DNA of 45,782 nt from Lamprocystis purpurea DSM 4197 (lineage in GTDB: Bacteria; Pseudomonadota; Gammaproteobacteria; Chromatiales; Chromatiaceae): contig NZ_KB902516.1 of assembly GCF_000379525.1 (NCBI RefSeq), positions 1 through 45,782 of the forward strand, given 5' to 3'. Positions 18,074 through 25,971 of the stretch are shown here, in pieces; position 1 is the stretch's first letter, and each line of letters begins with the position of its first letter. Position numbers and translations under genes: made by a program. The notes beneath the pieces were generated by a model. The model was not told the origin of the DNA. It searched no databases and saw nothing but the letters and a program-made list of their open reading frames with translations.

Positions 18074-18089
18074 TTGTTGCAGTGCACAA
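18074..18089. promoter_or_regulatory. Candidate PhaR operator between phaA and phaE
   Basis: TTGTTGCAGTGCACAA is identical over 16 bases to a site upstream of phaP at 16035-16050. It lies 46 bp upstream of the phaE start in the divergent phaA/phaE gap. A shared site in front of both halves of the pathway suggests joint control by PhaR; this is inference from repetition and position. Confidence 0.6.
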
Positions 18090-18135
18090 ATTTCCGTGTT
18101 AGCGTTCCGGAACTTACACCAGAGGAGGTTACAAC

Positions 18136-19209
18136 GTGAACAACGATAGCTTTTTTTCCAACGATTGGATGGAGACCCAGCGCAAGTACTGGGAGAACTG
18201 GATGGCGATGAGCCGCAAGGCCATGGGCGTCGCGGGCGGAAGCCCGACCGCTCCCTGGGAGGCAGCCCTGGATCACTGGTGGAAGGCGCTCTCGCCGGCC
18301 GCCCCGGACGCCTCCAAGCAGTTCATGGAGCGGATGATGGATCAGGGCAAGGCCTTCTTCAAGATGGCCGAGACCTTCCTGCCGGGCGCCAACGGGGGCG
18401 TCGACGGCTGGTCCGCCTTCACCAAGACCCTGGAAGACATGCAGAAAGGCTTCCGCGGCTCGGTGGATGATGGCGGCAACACCCTGCATCGCCTGATGGC
18501 CTTCTGGGAACTGCCGTATGACAACTGGCAGCGCATGGTCTCCTCCATGTCGCCGGTGCCCGGTGATTTCCTGCGCAACATGCCTCACGGGGACATGCAG
18601 GGGAGCGTGGATCGACTCCTGTCGGCCCCCGGACTCGGCTACCACCGCGAGGAACAGGCCCAATACCAGGCGCTGATGCGCTGTTCCATCGACTATCAGA
18701 AAGCCCTTCAGGACTATCTGGCCTTCAACTCCAAGCTCGGGTTGAAAGCGGTGGAGCGCATGCGCAGCTACATGCAGGACCTGATCCAAAGCGGCAAGAC
18801 CATCGACTCGGCCCGCGCCATCTATGACAACTGGGTCGGCTGCTGCGAGGCCGTCTACGCGGAAGAGGTGAGCACACCGCACTACGCCGAGCTGCACGGC
18901 AAGCTCGTCAACACCCAGATGGCGTTGAAGCACCGCATGGCCGTCATGGTCGACGAGAACCTGGGCGCCATGAACATGCCCACGCGCACCGAGATCCGGA
19001 CGCTGCAGGACCGCCTCCAGGAGACCCGCCGCGAGAACAAGCGGATGCGCCGTGACCTGCACGCCCTGCAGCAACAGGTCCAGACACTGCTCGGCGGCGA
19101 AGCGCCCAAGGGGTTGGTGACGGGGCTGCGGACCGCGCTGATCGAAGGGCCGGACAGCAAGAAGAGCACGGCAGCCAAGCCCGTCGCGGCCAAGCCCGCC
19201 ATCAAGTAG
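18136..19209 (+). CDS. phaE: Class III PHA synthase subunit PhaE
   Basis: A 357-residue PhaE, the non-catalytic partner of class III PHA synthase. It is rich in Trp and helices in the first half (NDSFFSNDWMETQRKYWENW, and repeats of W near Trp-N/K), and carries a C-terminal coiled coil (RTLQDRLQETRRENKRMRRD and following) with a Lys/Ala-rich tail. PhaE has no catalytic residues itself and greatly stimulates PhaC in the complex. The GTG at 18136 has AGGAGG upstream. phaC follows after about 70 nt. Presence of phaE defines class III and fits a purple sulfur bacterium. Confidence 0.95.
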   Translation: MNNDSFFSNDWMETQRKYWENWMAMSRKAMGVAGGSPTAPWEAALDHWWKALSPAAPDASKQFMERMMDQGKAFFKMAETFLPGANGGVDGWSAFTKTLEDMQKGFRGSVDDGGNTLHRLMAFWELPYDNWQRMVSSMSPVPGDFLRNMPHGDMQGSVDRLLSAPGLGYHREEQAQYQALMRCSIDYQKALQDYLAFNSKLGLKAVERMRSYMQDLIQSGKTIDSARAIYDNWVGCCEAVYAEEVSTPHYAELHGKLVNTQMALKHRMAVMVDENLGAMNMPTRTEIRTLQDRLQETRRENKRMRRDLHALQQQVQTLLGGEAPKGLVTGLRTALIEGPDSKKSTAAKPVAAKPAIK

Positions 19210-19281
19210 CACATGCCGGATTCCAGTCCCCAGCCGCACCGGGGACCTCAGGCAGAACCCATCAAACGAGGAGAGAACCAA

Positions 19282-20355
19282 GTGATTCCAATCGACATCC
19301 GGCCGGACAAACTGGCCGAAGAAATGCTGGACTACACCCGCAAGCTTGGCCAGGGCATGGAGAACCTGCTGAACGCGGACAAGATCGACACGGGCGTCAG
19401 CCCCAAGCACCCGGTCTACAAGGAAGACAAGCTGGTGCTGTATCGCTACGACACCCCCGAGGGCATCACGCCCAAGCCGGTGCCGCTCCTGATCGTCTAC
19501 GCCCTGGTCAACCGGCCCTACATGGCCGACATCCAGGAGGATCGCTCGACCATCAAGGGCCTGCTGGCCACCGGCCAGGATGTCTATCTGATCGACTGGG
19601 GCTATCCGGACGGGGCCGATCGGTCCTTGACCCTGGACGACTATATCAACGGCTACATCGACAACTGCGTCGACTTCATCCGCGAGTCGCATGGGCTTGA
19701 CGCCATCAACATCCTGGGTATCTGCCAGGGCGGCGCCTTCAGCCTCATGTACACCTCCATGCATCAGGAGAAGGTCAAGAATCTGGTGACCATGGTAACC
19801 CCGGTCGATTTCGAGGCCCCGGGCAACCTGCTTGCCAGTTGGACGCGTGCCATGGATATCGACCTGGCCGTGGATACCATGGGCAACGTCCCCGGCGAGT
19901 TGCTCAACTGGACCTTCCTGTCCCTGAAGCCGTTCAGCCTCACCGGCCAGAAATACGTCAACATGGTCGATTTGCTGGACGACCCGGACAAGGTCAAGAA
20001 CTTCCTGCGGATGGAGAAATGGATCTTCGACAGCCCCGACCAGGCGGGCGAGACCTTCCGGCAATTTGCCAAGGACTTCTTTCAGAAGAACGGCTTCATC
20101 AACGGCGGCGTGGTCCTGGGCGACCGCGAGGTGAACCTCAAGGATTTGACCTGCCCGATCCTCAACATCTACGCCCTGCAAGACCATCTGGTTCCGCCGG
20201 ATGCCTCGCGCGCCCTCAAAACACTGACCTCGAGCAGTGACTATTCCGAACTCGCCTTCCCCGGCGGGCACATCGGTATCTACGTCAGCGGCAAGGCCCA
20301 GAAGGAGGTCACCCCCTCCATCGGCAAGTGGCTCAACGAGCGCTCAGCGGCCTGA
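19282..20355 (+). CDS. phaC: Class III PHA synthase catalytic subunit PhaC
   Basis: A 357-residue PhaC that polymerises (R)-3-hydroxyacyl-CoA into PHA. The lipase-like box GICQGG contains nucleophile Cys148; Asp301 in QDHLVPPD and His330 in GGHIGIYVSGK complete the triad, each one residue from the positions known for A. vinosum PhaC. The start is GTG at 19282, preceded by GAGGAGAG, giving VIPIDIRPDKLAEEMLDYTR, which is the conserved N-terminus; an ATG at 19213 would add 23 unconserved residues. It is the second gene of phaEC, followed by a terminator. Confidence 0.96.
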   Translation: MIPIDIRPDKLAEEMLDYTRKLGQGMENLLNADKIDTGVSPKHPVYKEDKLVLYRYDTPEGITPKPVPLLIVYALVNRPYMADIQEDRSTIKGLLATGQDVYLIDWGYPDGADRSLTLDDYINGYIDNCVDFIRESHGLDAINILGICQGGAFSLMYTSMHQEKVKNLVTMVTPVDFEAPGNLLASWTRAMDIDLAVDTMGNVPGELLNWTFLSLKPFSLTGQKYVNMVDLLDDPDKVKNFLRMEKWIFDSPDQAGETFRQFAKDFFQKNGFINGGVVLGDREVNLKDLTCPILNIYALQDHLVPPDASRALKTLTSSSDYSELAFPGGHIGIYVSGKAQKEVTPSIGKWLNERSAA

Positions 20356-20374
20356 TCGGTCAGTGACTGACCAG

Positions 20375-20409
20375 CCCGCGCGGCCCCTTGGGCCGCGCGG
20401 GTTTTATTT
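20375..20409 (+). terminator. Rho-independent terminator after phaC
   Basis: CCCGCGCGGCC, a CCTT loop and GGCCGCGCGGG form an 11-bp stem followed by TTTTATTT, starting about 20 nt after the phaC stop. It closes the phaEC operon. The rest of the gap to tusA (20410-20642) contains only the tusA leader, with a good CGGAGG ribosome site. Confidence 0.9.
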
Positions 20410-20642
20410 CGCGTGAGCCCGCCGCGGGACAGCGCGGCTACGTCGGCGCGCTCCCGACACGAGTGGCGAATTCTCCCGATCGCGGAGGTTTGAGCGCAAT
20501 TCGCCACCAGTGCCCGTTCCCCAGGGTATCGAACGTTGGCCGTCCGGCCGCCTCTTCCTTGCCTTTTGTCCAGCTTTCGCTTAAAAATACGTGCTCTAGT
20601 GTTTTCACATATTCTAAAACAGCGAAACTCCGGAGGTTCCCC

Positions 20643-20870
20643 ATGGCCCATGATCAAGAACTCGACGCCAGCGGTCTGAACTGCCCCCTGCCCATCCTGC
20701 GCGCGAAGAAAACCCTGAATGCGATGACCCCGGGTCAGGTCTTACACGTTATCGCCACCGACCCCGGCTCGGTCAAGGACTTCGACGCCTTTGCCAAGCA
20801 GACCGGCAACGATCTGATCGAATCCAAAGAAGAAGGCGGCAAATTCCACTTCCTGATCAAGAAGTGCTGA
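20643..20870 (+). CDS. tusA: TusA-family sulfur carrier protein
   Basis: A 75-residue TusA. LDASGLNCPLPILRAKKTL is the family signature; Cys14 accepts sulfane sulfur as a persulfide. The C-terminus ends in a second Cys (KKC). In sulfur oxidisers TusA carries sulfur from stored globules or rhodanese to the Dsr/Hdr enzymes in the cytoplasm. The ATG at 20643 has CGGAGG nine bases upstream. dsrE2 follows after about 140 nt in the same direction; in A. vinosum a rhodanese normally precedes tusA, but here phaC stands in that place. Confidence 0.94.
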   Translation: MAHDQELDASGLNCPLPILRAKKTLNAMTPGQVLHVIATDPGSVKDFDAFAKQTGNDLIESKEEGGKFHFLIKKC

Positions 20871-21009
20871 GCCTCGCCACTCGGCCCACGATGACCATCG
20901 GCTTGCCGCGGTCTTGACAGCGGTTCCGATCAAACCAAGCTGAACGTCTCCAGTCGGCGACCACTTTCCGGTCAGCGACTGAACATACAACAATTTTCCG
21001 GAGGAACCG

Positions 21010-21489
21010 ATGGCTCAGAAAAAGCTCGCCATCATCGCTACCAAGGGCTCGCTCGATTGGGCCTATCCCCCTTTCATCCTGGCCTCGACCGCCGCCGCGC
21101 TGGACTACGAGGTGCAGATCTTTTTCACCTTCTACGGACTGCAACTGCTCAAGAAGAAGCTGGACCTGCAGGTCACGCCCCTGGGTAATCCCGGAATGCC
21201 CATGCCCGGCGGCATGGAGAAGTTCATGCCGGTCATCGTCACGGCCCTGCCGTTCATGCAGGGTGTCATGACGAGCATGATGAAGGCCAAAATGAAGAAG
21301 AAGGGCGTCGCCAGCATCGAACAACTGCGCGAACTCTGCCAGGAGGCCGAGGTCAAGCTGATCGCCTGCCAGATGACCGTGGACCTGTTCGACATGGACT
21401 CGACCCAGTTCATCGACGGAATCGAGTACGCCGGGGCCGCGGCCTTTTTCGAATTTGCCGGCCAGAGCGACATCTGTCTCTACATCTGA
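21010..21489 (+). CDS. dsrE2: DsrE2-type sulfur-trafficking protein
   Basis: A 159-residue DsrE/F-like protein. The N-terminal strand KKLAIIATKGSLDWAYPPF and the second FYGLQLL region are the family core. The Met-rich insert GNPGMPMPGGMEKFMPV and KMKKKGVASIEQL mark the DsrE2 (DsrE/DsrF/DrsH-like) subgroup, which is predicted to be membrane-associated. Cys110, Cys120 (KLIACQMT) and Cys156 are visible as possible persulfide carriers. It follows tusA and likely exchanges sulfur with it. Confidence 0.9.
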   Translation: MAQKKLAIIATKGSLDWAYPPFILASTAAALDYEVQIFFTFYGLQLLKKKLDLQVTPLGNPGMPMPGGMEKFMPVIVTALPFMQGVMTSMMKAKMKKKGVASIEQLRELCQEAEVKLIACQMTVDLFDMDSTQFIDGIEYAGAAAFFEFAGQSDICLYI

Positions 21490-21496
21490 CCGGGCG

Positions 21497-21524
21497 CCCC
21501 GCAGGCCGATAATCGCCTGCGGGG
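21497..21524. terminator. Hairpin between convergent dsrE2 and the porin gene
   Basis: CCCCGCAGGC and GCCTGCGGGG form a perfect 10-bp stem with an 8-nt loop right after the dsrE2 stop. A T tract is lacking on both strands, so it may act in both directions with Rho or only protect the mRNA end. Confidence 0.5.
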
Positions 21525-21654
21525 GGCCGGGCGGGCGGCTCATCCTGGTAAAAGATTTCCCGCCAATCGCATTAAACCGCGCCGGCTCCAGCAATCGGCG
21601 CGTCTGCCGGGGCCGATCTCATCCATAAACATCGCATACCGCGCTAGGCGCGGT

Positions 21655-22944
21655 TTAGAAGGTCTTGACCAGCTCGATCCCGATGATGTTTGCATCCATC
21701 TCGTATTCGCCGTCGAGCGCCGAGGTCCCGTTGACCTCGCCGCCCGTATAAGGCGTCGCCGCGACCACAGTCCGATTTTCGCCCAGGACATAAGCATAAC
21801 TCGCCTCGACCGAAAACCCGTTGCCGAGTTCCTGCGCGATGCCGATACCGAAAAGCTGGCGATCGCTGTCCGGGACCCTAGCACTGAAGTGATCGTCACT
21901 CTGACCGGTCTCGTCATAGGCATAGCCGACGCGCAACTGAGTCTGCGGCTGCACCTGCCAGGTCAGACCCAAACGGTAGGCGTTGGAGTTGCTCCAGGCA
22001 TTGGTATCCGCAAAAATCAGGGTACCGGTGCGATTGCCGGTGATCTCCAGGCGGTCGAACTCCTCCCAACCGGTATAGCTCCAATCGAACTCGGCCGCGA
22101 TCGTATCGGTGAACGCATAGCGCGCCCCGAGTTGCAGACGCCAGGGCAGGTTCAGGTCCACACTGGCACGCTGCCCCTGCTGCAGCCGCCCCGCCGCGAC
22201 CAGCGCCATGTTGCTCGGCGTGTAGTTACCCTCGATGTCCAGGGTAGCGGCAGAACGATAGGTCAGGCCCAGTGACAAAGCGTTGATACGGTACATGACA
22301 CCCAGGTTGAAACCGAGCCCATAGCCGCTGCCTTCCATCTGTCCCAGATTGGAGTCCAGTTGCGCGGTCTGAGCCGAGTAGATATCCAGGCCGAGGGCCA
22401 GACTCAGCGAGTCGTTGACCCGATAGGCCGCGGTCGGCACCAGGTCCAGGATTTCCAGTTTGCTGGCAGTGGGGTGATTGCCGGTCGGGACAGTGCCGAG
22501 CCCTGGGACAGTGCGCGATTGGCTCAGCGCCGGGAAGGTCCCATAAGCCCAGCGCGTCTCCAGACCGTAGGGCGCGTTCAGCCCGACCCCCACCCGCCAC
22601 TGGTCGTTGAGCTTGATGGCCGCCTGCAACAGGGGTGCGCCGACCCATTCGGCCCCTTCACTGTCGTGGGTGCCGGTGGCGTTGGTCACCGAGAAGGACG
22701 GTCCGATCATCAAGGCGCCCAGCGCGAGACTGGATTTGTCCTGGAACCCCATGGCCGCCGCGTTGTAGGGAATCGCGCCGACCTCCGAGGGGTTGGCAAC
22801 CATCGCGTTGGCCGTACCGATACCCGCGGTCGACGCCTCGGGTAACAGAAAGCCGGACGCCTGAGCACCGCCATGGGCACCAAAGGTGCCGATGACTGCG
22901 GCGACCAGGACGATCGCGACTGAACCTGCGGTTTTTTCGTACAT
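21655..22944 (-). CDS. FadL/OmpP1-family outer-membrane transporter
   Basis: A 429-residue outer-membrane beta-barrel. The signal peptide ends near GAQA-SG and the mature protein begins SGFLLPEASTAGIGTANAMVA, the FadL hatch and N-terminal motif with an NPA-like region replaced by NPSEVGAIPYNAAAM. Alternating hydrophobic strands continue to a C-terminal Phe (IGIELVKTF), the usual BAM signal. FadL-type channels admit long-chain fatty acids and other hydrophobic compounds. ATG 22944 has GGGG upstream; the longer open frame upstream lies within a promoter region. It is divergent from the LysR gene. Confidence 0.85.
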   Translation of the reverse strand: MYEKTAGSVAIVLVAAVIGTFGAHGGAQASGFLLPEASTAGIGTANAMVANPSEVGAIPYNAAAMGFQDKSSLALGALMIGPSFSVTNATGTHDSEGAEWVGAPLLQAAIKLNDQWRVGVGLNAPYGLETRWAYGTFPALSQSRTVPGLGTVPTGNHPTASKLEILDLVPTAAYRVNDSLSLALGLDIYSAQTAQLDSNLGQMEGSGYGLGFNLGVMYRINALSLGLTYRSAATLDIEGNYTPSNMALVAAGRLQQGQRASVDLNLPWRLQLGARYAFTDTIAAEFDWSYTGWEEFDRLEITGNRTGTLIFADTNAWSNSNAYRLGLTWQVQPQTQLRVGYAYDETGQSDDHFSARVPDSDRQLFGIGIAQELGNGFSVEASYAYVLGENRTVVAATPYTGGEVNGTSALDGEYEMDANIIGIELVKTF

Positions 22945-23345
22945 GAGAGATCCCCCTGAAACAAGATTGCCTGTTGCAAATTCGGTTCGATCGCCCTGTC
23001 CAGCGCCCCACTCCGGCCTCTGCCGGCCACCGCGAGTTGTGCGGTTGCGACCAGGCGAGCAGCCCTGGGAGAAGCCTGCCAAGCCCTTGCGTTCAAGAAG
23101 AAATACCATGTAAATCCGTCTATTCGCGACGATTGACGACCGCCTGGAACTGTAGGCCAAGCGACGGCCGATTTCCACCACTTGTTGCAACAAAATTGCA
23201 GTTGTGCGAAAGCAACGTCTGCCGGATCTGTATCAACAGCTCCGGAAATACGACAATGCCGTTGAAATTACGGTGAAACTCACCAAACATCAGATTTGTG
23301 TGATATAAGCGCTTTTTATTGATGCATTCACCGAGATCGACCCGG
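22945..23345. promoter_or_regulatory. Divergent regulatory region with TTGTTGCAACAA palindrome
   Basis: These 401 bp separate the porin and LysR genes and hold no gene. At 23182-23193 is the perfect 12-bp palindrome TTGTTGCAACAA, followed within 20 bp by TTGCAGTTGTG. The half TTGTTGCA is shared with the PHA-associated sites at 16035 and 18074. LysR regulators usually bind palindromes in such divergent gaps, so either LysR or PhaR is a candidate. Confidence 0.4.
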
Positions 23346-24251
23346 ATGGCGGACCGCAGACTCCAGGTATTCCACACCGTCGCGCGACTCCTGAGCTTTA
23401 CCAAGGCCGCGGAGAGCCTGCACATGACCCAGCCGGCGGTCACCTTTCAGGTCCGCCAGTTGGAGGAGCACTTCAATACCCGGTTGTTCGACCGCACCCA
23501 CAACCGGATCAGCCTGACGGATGCCGGCCGTCAGGTCTTCTCCTACGCGGATCGGATCTTCGAGCTCTATGCCGAAATGGAGAACGCGGTGCGCGCGATC
23601 ACCGGCGAGATCAGCGGAGCGCTCACCATCGGTGCCAGCACCACCATCGCCGAGTACATGCTCCCCACCCTGCTCGGCGACTTCAAGGAGCGTTATCCGG
23701 ACGTCACCATTCACCTCAAGGTGTCCAACAGCGAGGGTATTGTCTCCATGGTCGAGAACAACACCATCGATCTGGGCGTGGTGGAGGCGCCGGTCAGCAA
23801 CAAGAACCTGGTGGTGGAAAACTGCAAGCGTGATCAACTGGTTGCCATCCTGCCCCCGGGGCATGCCCTGGCCGGAGCGGAACAACTCACCTTCGCCCGC
23901 CTCCTGGAGTACCCCTTCATCTGCCGCGAGGAGGGCTCGGGCACACGCGAGGTGATCAGCGACTACCTGGGGCAGTTGCCCGCGTGCCATGCCGTCCTCA
24001 AAATCGCCATGGAACTTGGCAGCCCCGAGGCCGTGAAGGGTGCGGTAGAGGCCGGGATGGGAGTGTCGGTCGTATCGCGGGCGACCATCCAGAAAGAGTT
24101 GCGGCTCGGTACCCTGGTGGCGGTGAATCTGGACCCGCCCCTGGATCGACCCTTTTCATTCGTGCACCAAAAGCAAAAGTTTCGCCTGCGGGTGATGGAG
24201 GAACTCCTGGAGTTTGCCCGCGCTTACTGCCGCTCCCGCGCTGAGCCTTGA
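23346..24251 (+). CDS. LysR-family transcriptional regulator (CysL/YeiE-like)
   Basis: A 301-residue LTTR. The N-terminal winged helix-turn-helix is clear: RRLQVFHTVARLLSFTKAAE, then SLHMTQPAVTFQVRQLEEHF and LFDRTHNRISLTDAG. The effector domain begins GALTIGASTTIAEYMLPTLL, a spacing seen in the CysL/YeiE/CbbR branch. The inducer is unknown; sulfur or carbon signals are plausible from the neighbourhood only. ATG 23346 puts the HTH at the usual distance from the start; ATG 23322 would add eight residues. It is divergent from the FadL-like gene, a likely target. Confidence 0.9.
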   Translation: MADRRLQVFHTVARLLSFTKAAESLHMTQPAVTFQVRQLEEHFNTRLFDRTHNRISLTDAGRQVFSYADRIFELYAEMENAVRAITGEISGALTIGASTTIAEYMLPTLLGDFKERYPDVTIHLKVSNSEGIVSMVENNTIDLGVVEAPVSNKNLVVENCKRDQLVAILPPGHALAGAEQLTFARLLEYPFICREEGSGTREVISDYLGQLPACHAVLKIAMELGSPEAVKGAVEAGMGVSVVSRATIQKELRLGTLVAVNLDPPLDRPFSFVHQKQKFRLRVMEELLEFARAYCRSRAEP

Positions 24252-24283
24252 GCGGCCGGGACGATACCCTTAGAGTGATCGCC

Positions 24284-24724
24284 ATGAATGACCATCGCGC
24301 CCTGCGACATGGCAGTGACAGCCACGAGCCCCGCCTGACGCAACTGTTCCGCTCCCTGGGCGAAGACGATCGGCGCACCCTGCTGGCCTTTGCCGAGTTC
24401 CTCGCCGCGGGTCGGCAACCGGCCGCCGCGCCGGCCCCGCCCGTTGTACCCACACCGCTACCGCGACCGGAACAGGAGACGGTCATCGCCGCCATCCGCC
24501 GCCTCTCCCGCACCTATACCATGCTCGATCGCGGCCCCATGCTCAACGAAACCTCGGCCTTGATGTCCGCTCATGTGCTCCAGGGCCGGGACGCGGCGGT
24601 CGTCATCGATGACCTGGAAGCGCTGTTCTTACGTCATTTTACGGACTACCGCGCGCGTCTGCAGGCCGCATCCGGGGACGAGGGTCGCACCGGTACCGAC
24701 ACGCCGGCCGCGGGACCTGACTGA
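24284..24724 (+). CDS. Conserved hypothetical protein
   Basis: A 146-residue protein that I recognise only as a conserved hypothetical of Gammaproteobacteria. A first helical part (RLTQLFRSLGEDDRRTLLAF) is followed by a Pro/Ala-rich linker of about 30 residues and a second helical domain (IAAIRRLSRTYTMLDRGPML, then MSAHVLQGRDAAVVIDDLEA). It lacks a signal peptide, membrane helix or obvious catalytic motif, and reads as an adaptor or regulatory protein. ATG 24284 is preferred to a TTG at 24248 that overlaps the LysR stop. It lies between the LysR gene and the V-type ATPase operon. Confidence 0.65.
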   Translation: MNDHRALRHGSDSHEPRLTQLFRSLGEDDRRTLLAFAEFLAAGRQPAAAPAPPVVPTPLPRPEQETVIAAIRRLSRTYTMLDRGPMLNETSALMSAHVLQGRDAAVVIDDLEALFLRHFTDYRARLQAASGDEGRTGTDTPAAGPD

Positions 24725-24835
24725 CCGCCGGCAGCAAGCGGCGCCGCCCGATCCGCGCTGGAGCGTCTACACTAAGGTTTGCCAGAGCATCCGGGGCGAT
24801 ACGGTCACTCGGTCGTTGTGTTCGTTATTCGGCGT

Positions 24836-25195
24836 ATGAGTAAACTGACCAAACTCGGCGACACCGACCGCATCGATGCGGCTTTCAACCGCGTCCTCGC
24901 GGCGGAGGCGCAGGCCCGCGCGCAGGTCGAGGCCTGTCGGCACCAGGCCGCCGCGCTCATCGCTGCCGCCGAGGAACAGGCCAGGTCAATCGTTGAGCGC
25001 ACGGATCGACGGCTGCGCCTGGTCCATACCATCGCCGATGCGCGCGTGGCTCAGGCGCTGCACGCCTTGTTGCCCGCGGACGCGCCGGCGGCCCAGGACG
25101 CCGATCAGGAGACCGCCCCCGGTCTTGACGCGGCGATCGAAATCCTGGTCGATGAAGCCCTCAGCCGGCCGGCGCGAGCCCCCCGATGTACCTGA
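24836..25195 (+). CDS. V-type ATPase peripheral stalk subunit (G/H-like)
   Basis: A 119-residue, strongly helical Ala/Arg/Gln-rich protein with the heptad-like run VLAAEAQARAQVEACRHQAA then LIAAAEEQARSIVERTDRRL. This matches the subunit G/H coiled coil that pairs with subunit E to form the peripheral stalk of A/V-type ATPases. It is first in the nine-gene operon. ATG 24836 begins SKLTKLGDTDRID; an upstream extension is not supported. It overlaps the next gene by 10 nt. Confidence 0.75.
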   Translation: MSKLTKLGDTDRIDAAFNRVLAAEAQARAQVEACRHQAAALIAAAEEQARSIVERTDRRLRLVHTIADARVAQALHALLPADAPAAQDADQETAPGLDAAIEILVDEALSRPARAPRCT

Positions 25196-25971
25196 ACCAA
25201 GACTTCAGCTACTGCCAGGCGCGGCTCCAGGCACGCTATGCCAATCTGCCCGACGCGGCGGAGTGGCAACGCCTGGCCGGTGTGCGCACCCTCGCCGCGT
25301 TCCTCGAAGAGGCCCGACGCGGCCCCCTGCGGCCCTGGGTCAAGCGGCTCTCCGCCACCAGTGACGCCCTGGTCCTGGAGCGGGGTCTGCGCACGCTGGC
25401 CGCCGAACTGGCGGACGAGGCAGCGCGCTGGGTCCCCCGGCCCTGGCGGGCGACAGTCGCCTGGACAGCCTGGCTGCCCTATCTGCCCGTGTTCGAACAC
25501 CTGGCCGACACGGCGCAGCCCAAGCGCCACGCGGATTGGGCAAGCGCGGATCCGCGCCTGCGCGCCCTGGTCAGTGACGCGGGGGAGCCGGACCCGGACG
25601 CACTGGAACGGGCTGGACTCCGGATGCTGCGCGACGCGCCGCGACCCGACCAGATCCCGGCCCGGTGGGCGGACGAGTGGCGGAACCGCTGGCCGCCCGC
25701 TCGACAGGGTTGGACGCGCGACCTGGAGGCGTTCACCGCCCGCCTGGTGGCCCACCTCAGCGCCTTTCGGCACGCGGACCCCGCCGACGCCTGGAACCTG
25801 CGCCAGGCGCTGCGCGAACGCCTGCGGCTCCAGTTTCATCAGTCCATGCTGGCCCCGGTCACCGTGCACATCTATCTGGCCCTGATCCTGCTCGACCTGG
25901 AACGGCTGCGCGCCGAGTTGTTGCGTCGCGCCCTGTTCACTCCCTCACCTGACACGGGGCAGGGCCACTGA
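25186..25971 (+). CDS. Probable V-type ATPase subunit C (central-shaft d-like)
   Basis: A 261-residue, Arg/Ala/Leu/Trp-rich helical protein. It starts LNQDFSYCQARLQARYANLP, resembling the all-helical C/d subunit that links the central stalk to the c ring. The family is usually about 330 residues and diverges strongly, so the call rests on position (between the stalk gene and subunit I) and on the helical pattern. The C-terminal helices include HIYLALILLDLERLRAELLR. Its stop overlaps the start of subunit I (TGATG). Confidence 0.65.
   Translation: MYLNQDFSYCQARLQARYANLPDAAEWQRLAGVRTLAAFLEEARRGPLRPWVKRLSATSDALVLERGLRTLAAELADEAARWVPRPWRATVAWTAWLPYLPVFEHLADTAQPKRHADWASADPRLRALVSDAGEPDPDALERAGLRMLRDAPRPDQIPARWADEWRNRWPPARQGWTRDLEAFTARLVAHLSAFRHADPADAWNLRQALRERLRLQFHQSMLAPVTVHIYLALILLDLERLRAELLRRALFTPSPDTGQGH

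Noticed and set aside
17899-20271. A 790-residue minus-strand open frame opposite phaE and phaC
   Set aside because: Antisense to two well-supported synthase genes; low complexity and no recognisable motif.
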